A stretch of DNA of 24,324 nt from an uncultured Mollicutes bacterium (GCA_937905855.1 CALCWU010000145.1:1-24324), one strand, 5' to 3'; positions 15,021 through 23,311 are shown, counted from the stretch's first letter. Notes: a model not told the origin generated them from the letters alone. Translations and numbers: made by a program.

Positions 15021-15044
15021 AAAAGGAGGCTTAGGCCTCTTTTT
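15019..15044. terminator. Bidirectional terminator between convergent genes
   Basis: A-run, GGAGGC, loop TTAG, GCCTC and T-run. GAGGC/GCCTC forms the core stem and the flanking A and T runs extend it around one bulged G, giving a T-tract on either strand. The minus-strand gene's stop codon (TTA at 15031-15033) lies in the loop. Confidence 0.85.
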
Positions 15045-15717
15045 CATTTGTAGTAGTTGGTTTCTTATCATTTAATTTTAGATTTTCAAAATGATGAAGA
15101 ATGAATTTATCAGAGAACAGCTTATCCATTATTCTTGTGTATAGACTACATTTTGTTTTGCCATCTTGACGTGCCTTATAGCGATATAATGCTAAAACGA
15201 CAACTATTAAATCTAGGATGCAAATAGATATTATAATTATTAGAATTAAATGATAAGCAAAAGTAGCAGTAGCATTATTTAGAATATGAGGATTAATAAC
15301 ATATCTAACTAAAGGATAAAATATTAGGTAGAATAAACCAATGCACATAAAACCCCAAATTATCATAGGTCTTAATGCTGTTCTACCATTTATATTAAAT
15401 TTTAAATAAGAGTAATCCCATGATTTCATATGAAGCATCTTTTCAAGAATAAAGGAAAGGAGATATTCTACAGCACCACCAAGAATCATTCCAGCAAGGA
15501 ATACTAAAATAGGATACTTATATAGCCAAGTCATTGTAAAGCAAATTACAACAGCGCCAAAGCCATATACAAAATTAAATGGTGTAGTTATTGAACCACT
15601 TGAAATAACAAAGTGCCCTCGCCTTTTTAAATATAAGCATGTTTCGTAAATATTGCCAGCGAGTCCAGCAATTAAATATATTAATATTAAATTAAATCCA
15701 TGATTTAATAAATCCAT
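15031..15717 (-). CDS. Putative ABC-transporter type IV (CmpB-like) membrane protein
   Basis: A 228-residue integral membrane protein with about five hydrophobic segments (near residues 8-28, 47-66, 69-90, 118-140 and 150-178). It matches the family annotated as putative ABC-transporter type IV (CmpB, PF06541): a conserved GNIYET near the N-terminus, TTPFNFVYGFGA, then GGAVEYLLSFILEKMLHMKSWDYS and NINGRTALRPMIIWG. Despite the family name, no transported substrate or ATPase partner is established, and none is encoded next to it. The C-terminal 50 residues are charged and probably cytoplasmic. GGAGGT precedes the ATG on the minus strand. It is the only minus-strand gene in this part of the window and shares a terminator with its convergent neighbour. 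Confidence 0.8.
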   Translation of the reverse strand: MDLLNHGFNLILIYLIAGLAGNIYETCLYLKRRGHFVISSGSITTPFNFVYGFGAVVICFTMTWLYKYPILVFLAGMILGGAVEYLLSFILEKMLHMKSWDYSYLKFNINGRTALRPMIIWGFMCIGLFYLIFYPLVRYVINPHILNNATATFAYHLILIIIISICILDLIVVVLALYRYKARQDGKTKCSLYTRIMDKLFSDKFILHHFENLKLNDKKPTTTNEKEA

Positions 15718-15837
15718 GAGTTAAACCTCCATAATGCATTAATCTTATTTTAACATAAATAAACAAAAAAAGATAGGAATAATTTGGCAAAATAGTTCGA
15801 AATATATTTATCAAGTGTAAAAAAAATAAATTAAAGA

Positions 15838-15866
15838 TTGAAAGTTTAGAGAACTTGCTATAAAAT
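15838..15866 (+). promoter_or_regulatory. Probable promoter of the small membrane protein gene
   Basis: TTGAAA (15838-15843) and TAAAAT (15861-15866) with a 17-nt spacer, or TATAAA at 15859 with 15 nt. It lies just upstream of GGTGGTGAGATT and the ATG at 15889. Confidence 0.5.
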
Positions 15867-15888
15867 ATTATGTATTGGTGGTGAGATT

Positions 15889-16263
15889 ATGGCTTTAAAT
15901 ATAATTACACTTGTTGTATTTATTTTTCCCGCTTTTATTGGAATTATAAAAAGAAGAAAATATGGAATATTGTATTCACTTTTAATAGCAATTTTATTAA
16001 CTATTTTAATTGCTGGCTTTGGTAATTTAATGAATTTTTTAGCAACCAAGCTTCCAGCTATTGAGGGATTTTGTAATAATGTTAATATTGTTACTAAATA
16101 TAATTTAGCATTAATGGATGATATAGCTATTCCTATGCTTGCTAATATTTTTGGTGAGAAGGCTAAATATTTCCTATATTATTCAGCCTTAGGTATTTAT
16201 GTTATTTTAATTGTACTTGGTGGAATATTTAAAAAGAAGAAAAAGAACAAAGATAAAGAATAA
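15889..16263 (+). CDS. Small membrane protein of unknown function
   Basis: 124 residues that I do not recognise. There are three hydrophobic segments: about 3-21 (LNIITLVVFIFPAFIGII), 26-46 (ILYSLLIAILLTILIAGFG) and 94-114 (YYSALGIYVILIVLGGIF), a polar loop of about 45 residues between the second and third, and a lysine-rich tail (KKKKKNKDKE) that should be cytoplasmic. The length and two-helix start vaguely recall short CvpA-like proteins, but I see no diagnostic motif. GGTGGTGAGA lies in front of the ATG. It is transcribed toward the T-box leader with no terminator between, so some readthrough into pheST is possible. Confidence 0.6.
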   Translation: MALNIITLVVFIFPAFIGIIKRRKYGILYSLLIAILLTILIAGFGNLMNFLATKLPAIEGFCNNVNIVTKYNLALMDDIAIPMLANIFGEKAKYFLYYSALGIYVILIVLGGIFKKKKKNKDKE

Positions 16264-16265
16264 TA

Positions 16266-16294
16266 TAGACTTTTTCTAAAATTTTTGTTATAAT
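16266..16294 (+). promoter_or_regulatory. Promoter of the pheST T-box transcript
   Basis: TAGACT (16266-16271), a 17-nt spacer and TATAAT (16289-16294), starting 3 nt after the stop codon of the small membrane protein. It places the transcript start near 16301. Confidence 0.7.
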
Positions 16295-16300
16295 TAAAGA

Positions 16301-16520
16301 AATCGGAAGAAAGAGTAGTAGTTTATAATCAGTTTTTTAGAGAAAAATCGGTTGGTGAAAGATTTTAGACTATATAAATGAAATTTCGCTTTTTTAGAGG
16401 TGCTAATCACACACGTTTATTCCGCGTTAAGGATTTGTAAGGTGCAGGATAATTATTGTTCTGAACTAAGGTGGTACCGCGTAAATTACGTCCTTAGATT
16501 TATTTCTAAGGATTTTTTTT
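16301..16520 (+). promoter_or_regulatory. T-box leader, phenylalanine-specific
   Basis: A tRNA-sensing riboswitch that lets transcription continue when tRNA-Phe is uncharged. The conserved T-box AAGGTGGTACCGCG is at 16468-16481; its TGGT bulge would pair with ACCA, fitting the A73 discriminator of tRNA-Phe. Stem I carries the AGTAG element (from about 16314) and the opposing GAA at 16380-16382, followed by the specifier; in either likely register it reads TTT (16384) or TTC (16385), both Phe codons. The terminator is TCCTTAGA (16491-16498) with TCTAAGGA (16505-16512) plus eight T; in the antiterminator, CTAAGG before the T-box pairs with CCTTAG instead. Confidence 0.93.
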
Positions 16521-16541
16521 ATTTGATAAGGAGGAAATAAA

Positions 16542-17582
16542 ATGAATATTGAAGAATCATTAAACGAAGCAGTCATAAAAGCAGAAGAGGTTGTTAAAAA
16601 TATTGATACTATTGCTGCCTTAAACCAAGAGAAAGCAAATTTCCTAGGTAAAAAAGGAATTATTGCTGAGGTAATGAAAAATATGAAGGACTTAAGTATT
16701 GAAGAGCGTAAGCAAATTGGTATGATGTCTAATACAGCAAAGGTTAAAATTGAAGAAATATTTACAAATAAAGCAAAGGAAATTGAAGAAGCAATTATTA
16801 ATAAAAAGCTTCAAAATGAATCAATTGATGTTACCCTGCCTTCATTTAAGAGAAATGTTGGTAGTATTCATCCATTAATGAAAACAATTGAGGATTTAGA
16901 GAATCTTTATATTGGTCTTGGATATAATGTTGCTGAAGGCCCAGAGGTTGAAACCGATGAGTATTGCTTTGAAAAGCTTAATTTACCTAAGGGACATCCT
17001 GCCCGCGATATGCAGGATACCTTCTATATAGATGTTGAAAATCTACTTAGAAGTCAAACATCACCTGTTCAGGTAAGAACAATGCTAAAGGAAAATGGTA
17101 AGCCTATTAAGATTATTTGTCCTGGTAAAGTTTATCGTAGAGATGCTGATGATGCAACCCATTCTCACCAATTTATGCAATGTGAGGGCTTAGTTCTTGG
17201 TAGTGATATTACTCTTGGTGACTTAAAAGGTGCACTTTTAGAAATGGCAAAAATGATGTTTGGTGAAGAACAAAAAATTCGTCTTCGTCCTTCCTTCTTC
17301 CCATTTACGGAACCAAGTGTTGAGGTTGATGTAAGCTGTTTTAAATGTGGTGGCAAAGGCTGTCCTATGTGTAAAAATTCAGGTTGGATTGAGGTTTTAG
17401 GAGCAGGTATGGTTAATAATAATGTTCTTAGAATGTGTGGCTATAATCCAGATGAAATTCAAGGCTATGCCTTTGGTATTGGTGTTGAAAGAATTACAAT
17501 GCTTAAATATCACATTGATGATATAAGAAACTTCTATACAAGTGATATTCGTTTCTTACGTCAATTTAAGGAGGTAAAATAA
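16542..17582 (+). CDS. pheS: Phenylalanyl-tRNA synthetase alpha subunit
   Basis: The catalytic subunit of the alpha2-beta2 class II synthetase that charges tRNA-Phe. 346 residues, the typical length. The first 90 or so residues form the tRNA-binding coiled coil. The catalytic domain shows HPLMKTIEDLENLYIGLGY, AEGPEVETDEYCFEKLN, GHPARDMQDTFYI, the motif 2 region KVYRRDADDATHSHQFMQCE and motif 3 AFGIGVERITMLKY. A cysteine-rich loop (CFKCGGKGCPMCKNSGW) precedes LGAGMVNNNVL, as in many Firmicutes PheS. GGAGGAAATAAA leads into the ATG. It is under T-box control and overlaps pheT by one base. Confidence 0.97.
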   Translation: MNIEESLNEAVIKAEEVVKNIDTIAALNQEKANFLGKKGIIAEVMKNMKDLSIEERKQIGMMSNTAKVKIEEIFTNKAKEIEEAIINKKLQNESIDVTLPSFKRNVGSIHPLMKTIEDLENLYIGLGYNVAEGPEVETDEYCFEKLNLPKGHPARDMQDTFYIDVENLLRSQTSPVQVRTMLKENGKPIKIICPGKVYRRDADDATHSHQFMQCEGLVLGSDITLGDLKGALLEMAKMMFGEEQKIRLRPSFFPFTEPSVEVDVSCFKCGGKGCPMCKNSGWIEVLGAGMVNNNVLRMCGYNPDEIQGYAFGIGVERITMLKYHIDDIRNFYTSDIRFLRQFKEVK

Positions 17583-19957
17583 TGAAGGTTTCTAAGAATT
17601 GGCTTAAGGAGAGCCTAGATATTAATTCCTTGACTGATGATGACTTATCTAAGGTTATAAATGCCCATGTATGTGAAATTGAAACATATACAAAGCTTGT
17701 TGAGGCTACTAATCTTACAATTGGTAAGGTTTTAGATTGTGTTATGCATCCTGATAGTGACCATTTACATGTTTGTCAGGTTGAAATAAAGCCTGGTGTT
17801 GTATCACAAATTGTTTGCGGTGCTCCTAATGTAACTACAGGTGTAAAGGCTATTGTTGCTCTACCTGGTGCAGTTTTACCTGGTGATTTTAAAATTAAAC
17901 CATCAAAAATTCGTGGTGTCGAATCAAATGGTATGCTATGCTCTTTACAAGAGCTTGGCATAGAAGAAAAATATGTACCAGAGCAATTTAAAAATGGTAT
18001 CTATTTATTGGATGAAAATGCACCTGTTGGCGCAGATCCTTTAAAGTATTTAGGACTAGATGATTATTGTATTGATTTAAATGTTACTGCAAATAGAAGT
18101 GATTTATTATCAATAGAGGGTGTGTGCTATGATCTTGCTGCTGCCCTTCATCAAAAATATAATGAGGTTAAACCTAAAGAAATTTCTTATAGTGGCATTA
18201 ATGACGTTAAAATTGATGTAAAGACTAATCTTTGTAATCAATATAACACAAGATTATTAACTAATGTAGTTATAAAGGAATCACCACTTTGGATGAAATC
18301 TAAGCTAGTTTGCTGTGGTATTAGACCTATTAATAATGTAGTAGATATCACAAATTATGTTTTACTTGAGCTTGGTCAACCACTTCATTCCTTTGATGCA
18401 GAAAAGCTTGGCAAGAAGATTGTTGTTAGAAATGCTTATGAAAATGAAAAGCTAGTTACTTTAGATAATATTGAAAGAGATTTAACAAGTAATGATATTG
18501 TAATTGCTGACGATTCTAAGGCCTTGTGTCTTGGTGGAGTTATGGGTGGCTTATCTACTGAGGTTACTAATCAAACAACCAGTGTTTTATTAGAAGCTGC
18601 ATCATTTGATCCTCTTACGATTCGTAAAACATCATCAAGACTTGGCTTAAAGAGTGAATCATCAACAAGATTTGAAAGAAAAATTGATGAGGATCGTGTA
18701 ATAAAGGCTTTAAATAGAGCAACTGAATTAATGGTTATGCTATGTGATGCTAAGGTATGCGGTGAGATTAATAGTGTTGTTGTTAATCCTTATGAGGAAA
18801 AGAGTGTAGATGTTTCCTTAATGAAGATTAATTCAATTTTAGGTACAAAGCTAAGCGTAGGTGAGGTTAATCAAATATTTGATGATTTAGCTTATAGCTA
18901 TACTGTTAATGATAATAATTATCATATAATTCTTCCAGCAAGAAGAATGGATTTAGAACCATCTGTTCAAGATATTTGTGAGGATGTTGCGAGAATGTAT
19001 GGATATGATAATATTCCTACTACCATAGCTAAAACATCTAGCCTTGGAGGCTTAACAATTCGTCAGTCAAGAATAAGAGCAATCCGTCATTTCTTATGTG
19101 ATTATGGCTTGAATGAAGCTGTAACATATTCTTTAATTAATAAGAAGAATTTAAATGATTTTACAACAGAAGAAAGAAAACCAATTGCTGTATTAATGCC
19201 AATGACTGAAGATAGAGCGGTTATGCGTCAAAGTGTTTTAAATGGTGTTGTTGAAGCAATAGGCTATAATAAGGCTCGTAAAATGCCAAACACAATGCTA
19301 TTTGAGATTGGTAACCGTTATTATGAATGTGGTCAGGATTTAATGCTTGCTATTGGAATTAGTGGCTTATTTGAGGGAATGCCTTGGAGTATGTCAAAGC
19401 ATATGTGTGATTTTTATACTCTAAAGGGTATCGTTTTGGATTTATTTGCTCATTTAGGATTAGAGCCAACTATTGAAAAGGCAACAAATTTAAATCCTAA
19501 TTTCCATCCTGGTAGATGTGCAAGCGTTAATTTAAATGGCAAACAAATTGGTTTTATTACAGCACTACATCCTAAATATACACATGCTCATGATTTAAAT
19601 GATACATATGTTTGTGAAATTTGCTTAGAGGATGTTTTAAATGCTAATATTTTATTTGAATATGAAGCACTTAATAAATATCCTTCAATTGAACGTGATT
19701 TAGCAATTGTTTGTAAGAAGAATATTGAAGCTAAGGCTATTTGTGATGTAATTAAACAAACTGCTAGAAAATATTTATCATCTCTTGAAATATTTGACGT
19801 ATATACTGGAGAAAACGTTAATGAAGATGAAAAATCATTAGCTATTAAGCTTGTTTTTGAGGATCATACTAAGACACTTGAGGCTTCTGATGTTGATAAG
19901 ACTATTAAGAGTATTCTAAATCGTCTTGATTTCAATTTTAAGGCCCATTTAAGATAG
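17582..19957 (+). CDS. pheT: Phenylalanyl-tRNA synthetase beta subunit
   Basis: The large, non-catalytic subunit needed for tRNA-Phe binding and editing. 791 residues, normal for bacteria. In order: N-terminal OB-fold tRNA-binding domain (about 40-150, with HPDSDHLHVCQVEI and CGAPNVTTG), the B3/B4 editing region (about 205-385, with RPINNVVDITNYVLLELGQP), the B5 domain (about 400-470), the synthetase-like core (RIRAIRHFLCDYGLNEAVTY onward) and the ferredoxin-fold anticodon-binding domain (about 700-791, KYPSIERDLAIVCKK). Its ATG shares an A with the pheS stop (TAATG), so translation is coupled. rlmN follows 8 nt after the stop. Confidence 0.97.
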   Translation: MKVSKNWLKESLDINSLTDDDLSKVINAHVCEIETYTKLVEATNLTIGKVLDCVMHPDSDHLHVCQVEIKPGVVSQIVCGAPNVTTGVKAIVALPGAVLPGDFKIKPSKIRGVESNGMLCSLQELGIEEKYVPEQFKNGIYLLDENAPVGADPLKYLGLDDYCIDLNVTANRSDLLSIEGVCYDLAAALHQKYNEVKPKEISYSGINDVKIDVKTNLCNQYNTRLLTNVVIKESPLWMKSKLVCCGIRPINNVVDITNYVLLELGQPLHSFDAEKLGKKIVVRNAYENEKLVTLDNIERDLTSNDIVIADDSKALCLGGVMGGLSTEVTNQTTSVLLEAASFDPLTIRKTSSRLGLKSESSTRFERKIDEDRVIKALNRATELMVMLCDAKVCGEINSVVVNPYEEKSVDVSLMKINSILGTKLSVGEVNQIFDDLAYSYTVNDNNYHIILPARRMDLEPSVQDICEDVARMYGYDNIPTTIAKTSSLGGLTIRQSRIRAIRHFLCDYGLNEAVTYSLINKKNLNDFTTEERKPIAVLMPMTEDRAVMRQSVLNGVVEAIGYNKARKMPNTMLFEIGNRYYECGQDLMLAIGISGLFEGMPWSMSKHMCDFYTLKGIVLDLFAHLGLEPTIEKATNLNPNFHPGRCASVNLNGKQIGFITALHPKYTHAHDLNDTYVCEICLEDVLNANILFEYEALNKYPSIERDLAIVCKKNIEAKAICDVIKQTARKYLSSLEIFDVYTGENVNEDEKSLAIKLVFEDHTKTLEASDVDKTIKSILNRLDFNFKAHLR

Positions 19958-19965
19958 GAAAATAT

Positions 19966-20985
19966 ATGAATATTTATGGATTAACTAAGGAAGATATTGG
20001 TGAGTATTGTGTTTCTAAGGGTGAAAAGCCTTTTAAGTCAACACAAATATTTGAATGGCTATATCGTCAAAAGGTTAGAAGCTTTGAGGAAATGACCAAT
20101 ATTAAAAAGAGCTTCTTAGAGATTTTAAAGTCCGATTTTAATTTAAAATTATTAGATGTAAAAACTCGTCAGGAGTCAAGCGATGGAACAATTAAATACC
20201 TTTTTGAGCTTGCTGATGGTAATTTAATTGAAACGGTTTTAATGAATCATAATTATGGCTATAGTGTTTGTGTTACAAGCGAGGTTGGCTGTAATATGGG
20301 ATGTGCCTTTTGTGCATCTGGAATGAAGAAAAAAATAAGAAATTTAGAAGCCTATGAAATGGTTTTGCAGGTTTTAAGCGTTTCAGTTTTAGAAAATATT
20401 AGGGTATCTCATATTGTTGTAATGGGAATTGGCGAGCCATTTGATAATTATGATAATGTTATTAAGTTTTTAAAGATTGTAAATGATCCCAAGGGCTTAG
20501 AAATTGGCGCTCGTCACATTAGTGTATCAACGTGTGGGGTTGTTCCTAAAATATATGAATATGCTAATTTTGATTTGCAGGTCAATCTTGCAATATCACT
20601 TCATGCTCCAAATAATAAAATTCGTAATGAAATAATGCCAATTAATAGAGCTTATGATATTAATGAATTAGTTGAGGCTATTAGCTTTTATATTGAAAAA
20701 ACTAACTCTAGAGTTACAATAGAATATATTCTACTTGATGGTATTAATGATACACCTTCATGTGCTCATGAGCTTGCTAATCTTTTGAATGGACTTAATG
20801 TCTACATTAATTTGATTCCTTATAATGAGGTTATTGAAAAGCCTTATAAAAGAAGTAAAAAAGAAAATATGAAAGCCTTCTTTGATATTTTAAAGAAACG
20901 AGGAATGAATGTAACACTTCGTAAGGAGCAAGGCGGAGATATTGATGCCGCATGTGGTCAATTAAGAAGTAAGCATATAAAATAG
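19966..20985 (+). CDS. rlmN: 23S rRNA (adenine2503-C2)-methyltransferase
   Basis: A radical-SAM enzyme that methylates C2 of A2503 in 23S rRNA and of A37 in some tRNAs. 339 residues. The cluster motif is Cys109-x3-Cys113-x2-Cys116 (GCNMGCAFCASG). MGIGEPFDNYDNV, SVSTCGVVPKI, SLHAPNNKIRNEIMPIN and EYILLDGIND are family hallmarks, and the methyl-accepting C-terminal cysteine is Cys330 (DAACGQLR). The Shine-Dalgarno is weak (TAGGA), and the gene starts 8 nt after pheT, so it is probably translated and transcribed with pheST. Downstream order (PASTA protein, rsgA, rpe) is the conserved Firmicutes block in which prpC and prkC would normally come next. Confidence 0.96.
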   Translation: MNIYGLTKEDIGEYCVSKGEKPFKSTQIFEWLYRQKVRSFEEMTNIKKSFLEILKSDFNLKLLDVKTRQESSDGTIKYLFELADGNLIETVLMNHNYGYSVCVTSEVGCNMGCAFCASGMKKKIRNLEAYEMVLQVLSVSVLENIRVSHIVVMGIGEPFDNYDNVIKFLKIVNDPKGLEIGARHISVSTCGVVPKIYEYANFDLQVNLAISLHAPNNKIRNEIMPINRAYDINELVEAISFYIEKTNSRVTIEYILLDGINDTPSCAHELANLLNGLNVYINLIPYNEVIEKPYKRSKKENMKAFFDILKKRGMNVTLRKEQGGDIDAACGQLRSKHIK

Positions 20986-20999
20986 TATTAAATATTTAA

Positions 21000-21033
21000 A
21001 AATCACTCAAAATAAATTTGGGTGATTTTTTTT
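21000..21033 (+). terminator. Terminator-like hairpin overlapping the next gene's start
   Basis: AAATCACTCAAA (21000-21011) pairs with TTTGGGTGATTT (21017-21028), 12 bp with one wobble, loop ATAAA, then T to 21033. By form it is a good rho-independent terminator for rlmN. Its right arm holds the GGTGAT Shine-Dalgarno of the PASTA gene and its T-tract runs into that gene's TTG start, so it may also control that gene. Confidence 0.75.
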
Positions 21034-21691
21034 GAAGAAAATATTTGTTACAATCTACATTTTTGCTTTAATTGCTATTTTATCAATGTTTTGCTATTTT
21101 TTTTATTATTCATTTCATATTACTAAAGAGGTTTTAGTTCCCAATGTTATTGATGAACCACTTGATTTGGGAATTAAAAAAATAAAATCAAATCAATTGA
21201 ATTATGAAATAATTTATATGTGTGGTAATAGTAATAAAATATTTAAAACTATTCCTTATGAAAATAGTAGGGTAAAGAAGAATAGTACAATTTATTTATA
21301 TTATGAAATTGAAAATGAAGAGGTTTTACCAAATTTAGCATTTTATGAAATTGATGCAGCTAAAAGTGTTTTAGAAGAATATGCCAAAAGCTATGAAATA
21401 TTATATGTAGAAACAGAATTTTATCCTGAAAATATTGTGATTAGAACACAATCCTATAGGGATAAGATTATTTTATATGTCAGTAAAGTTCCTTATAAAA
21501 ATGATTCTTTAAATTTAATTGGTTTATTTGATATTGAAGCAATAAAAATTTTAAAGGATTATAACATAAACTTTGTTTTAAGATACGAGGAATCATTTTT
21601 ACCAAGTGGAATGGTTATTAAGACAAATGCTATTGGAAATAGTGCTTCAAGGCATAACGAAAGCGAAATTATCCTCATTATTGCTAAATAA
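21032..21691 (+). CDS. Membrane-anchored PASTA-domain protein without kinase domain
   Basis: 219 residues: a short basic N-terminus (MKK), one transmembrane helix (about 4-27), then three extracellular PASTA-like repeats. Repeat 1, about 34-95 (VLVPNVIDEPLDLGIKKIK, ending STIYLYYEIE); repeat 2, about 97-153 (VLPNLAFYEIDAAKSVL, ending KIILYVSK); repeat 3, about 158-219 (NLIGLFDIEAIKILKDYNI, ending SEIILIIAK). PASTA repeats bind cell-wall muropeptides in the Ser/Thr kinase PrkC/Stk. The position between rlmN and rsgA is exactly that of prpC-prkC, but there is no kinase or phosphatase sequence. The start is the TTG at 21032: GGTGAT lies 5 nt upstream and later ATGs fall inside or after the membrane helix. 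No independent promoter is possible downstream of the hairpin at 21000. Confidence 0.8.
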   Translation: MKKIFVTIYIFALIAILSMFCYFFYYSFHITKEVLVPNVIDEPLDLGIKKIKSNQLNYEIIYMCGNSNKIFKTIPYENSRVKKNSTIYLYYEIENEEVLPNLAFYEIDAAKSVLEEYAKSYEILYVETEFYPENIVIRTQSYRDKIILYVSKVPYKNDSLNLIGLFDIEAIKILKDYNINFVLRYEESFLPSGMVIKTNAIGNSASRHNESEIILIIAK

Positions 21692-21695
21692 TTGC

Positions 21696-21723
21696 TTGAA
21701 AGTTTATTTTAATGTGGTATTAT
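21696..21723 (+). promoter_or_regulatory. Promoter of rsgA-rpe
   Basis: TTGAAA (21696-21701), a 16-nt spacer and TATTAT (21718-21723), starting 4 nt after the PASTA gene. The distance to the ATG at 21739 is short, giving a leader of only about 10 nt. Confidence 0.55.
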
Positions 21724-21738
21724 TGATATGGTGATATG

Positions 21739-22656
21739 ATGCAGGGAAGAATACTAAGTGGCGTTGGTGGAAATTATCAAGTATTGATAAATGATGAAAT
21801 AATTGTTTGTAAGGCTAGTGGAAGACTTAGAAATGTTCGAATTGATGAGGATTCGAAGTTTAATGTTCCTAATAAGAATAAAAATAAGAATAAAATAGAA
21901 ACTAGCTATGTTAAGATTTCGCCAAAGGCTGGAGATATAGTTGACGTTGATTTAGAACAAAAATATATTTTGGATATTCATAAAAGAAAAAATGAAATGA
22001 TTCGTCCTGATATTGCAAATGTTGATCAAATTATTCTTCTTTGTTCGGCAAAGAGACCGGATTTTTCATATTATTTATTGGATTTATTTCTAGCAAATAT
22101 ATGTCTTGAGGAAATTGAGGCCATAATTTGTGTAAGTAAGGTTGATTTACTTAGCGATTTAGAATTTAAGGAACTAAGCGAGGGTTTAGAATATTATAAG
22201 AAAATCGGATATAAGGTATTTTTCATTAATTCAAAAAAACCAGAAACATTAAAACCAATTGAAGAACTACTTTATGATAGAATAAGTGTATTAGCTGGAC
22301 AAACGGGAGCTGGTAAATCGAGCTTTATAAATGCTATTCTTCCAGGCTTTAAGCTTCAAACAAATGATATAAGTGAAGCATTAAATAGAGGAAAGCACAC
22401 AACAAGAGCAACAAGCCTTTATAAGGCCTATGGGGGCTTTATAGGTGATAGTCCTGGTTTTTCTAAGCTTGATTTATTTAATTTGAAGAATAAAAGCCTT
22501 AGTGATTTATTTGTAGAATTTAAAAATTATCCATGTAAATTTAGTGATTGTAAGCATCAGGAAAATATTAAGGGATGTAGTGTTTGTGAGGCAGTTAAAA
22601 AAGGCTTGATTAAAAAAAGTCGCTATGAAAATTATTTAAAAATGCTTAAGGAGTAA
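21739..22656 (+). CDS. rsgA: Small ribosomal subunit biogenesis GTPase RsgA
   Basis: A circularly permuted GTPase that checks late assembly of the 30S subunit. 305 residues. It has an N-terminal OB-fold (about 1-75), the permuted G domain with G4 as SKVD (133-136), the P-loop GQTGAGKSS (187-195) and DSPGF, and a C-terminal zinc knuckle (CKFSDCKHQENIKGC). The OB-fold carries a short Asn-Lys repeat (NKNKNKNK, residues 45-52) that looks like an AT-rich expansion. There are two adjacent ATG codons; I chose the second (21739) because GGTGAT then sits 3 nt upstream, as in recQ and the ABC-F gene. rpe follows after 5 nt. Confidence 0.95.
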   Translation: MQGRILSGVGGNYQVLINDEIIVCKASGRLRNVRIDEDSKFNVPNKNKNKNKIETSYVKISPKAGDIVDVDLEQKYILDIHKRKNEMIRPDIANVDQIILLCSAKRPDFSYYLLDLFLANICLEEIEAIICVSKVDLLSDLEFKELSEGLEYYKKIGYKVFFINSKKPETLKPIEELLYDRISVLAGQTGAGKSSFINAILPGFKLQTNDISEALNRGKHTTRATSLYKAYGGFIGDSPGFSKLDLFNLKNKSLSDLFVEFKNYPCKFSDCKHQENIKGCSVCEAVKKGLIKKSRYENYLKMLKE

Positions 22657-22661
22657 ATAAG

Positions 22662-23303
22662 ATGAAGGTAGCAGTTTCAATTTTATCAGCAGATTTTGCT
22701 AATGCTTGGGAGGAGCTTAAGGTAATAGATAGTGACGTAGATTATTATCATATGGATGTAATGGATGGTGAATTTGTACCTAATATTTCCTTTGGGGCGC
22801 ATGTAATTAAATGCTTTAGAGATAAAACTACTAAAAAATTTGATACTCATCTAATGATTAGAAATCCTAAAAAATATATTAAGGATTTTGTTAACGCAGG
22901 AAGTGATATGATTTCATTTCATTTGGAATGTGATGATGATGCGTTAGAGGTTATAGATGAAATTCATTTCTATAATAAATTAGCGGGAATAGCTATTAAG
23001 CCAAATACAAAAGTAGAAGAGCTTATTCCTTATTTGAAAAAGGCGGATTATTTTTTGGTTATGAGCGTTGAACCAGGCTTTGGCGGTCAAAAATTTATGG
23101 AAAGCTCACTTGATAAAATTGAGAAGCTTGCTAAATGGCGTCAAGCAGAAAAGCTTAATTACTTGATTTCCGTTGATGGCGGAATAAATGATAAAACATC
23201 TAAACTTGTTGTTGATAAGGGAATCGATTTTGCTGTTGTGGGTTCATATCTTTTAGATAAGAAGGATCCTCATAAAAAAATGGAAATTCTAAAGAATATT
23301 TAA
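22662..23303 (+). CDS. rpe: Ribulose-phosphate 3-epimerase
   Basis: A TIM-barrel enzyme that interconverts ribulose 5-phosphate and xylulose 5-phosphate in the pentose phosphate pathway. 213 residues, the usual length. The N-terminal strand VAVSILSADF, the metal-site segment YYHMDVMDGEFVPN, the histidines of FDTHLMI and ISFHLE, the flexible loop MSVEPGFGGQKF and the phosphate-binding end VDGGIN and VVGSYLL are all present. It is 5 nt downstream of rsgA, as in other Firmicutes. In Bacillus the next gene is thiN (thiamine pyrophosphokinase); here it is absent and the SpoVM-like gene comes next. Confidence 0.96.
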   Translation: MKVAVSILSADFANAWEELKVIDSDVDYYHMDVMDGEFVPNISFGAHVIKCFRDKTTKKFDTHLMIRNPKKYIKDFVNAGSDMISFHLECDDDALEVIDEIHFYNKLAGIAIKPNTKVEELIPYLKKADYFLVMSVEPGFGGQKFMESSLDKIEKLAKWRQAEKLNYLISVDGGINDKTSKLVVDKGIDFAVVGSYLLDKKDPHKKMEILKNI

Positions 23304-23311
23304 TAAATTAG

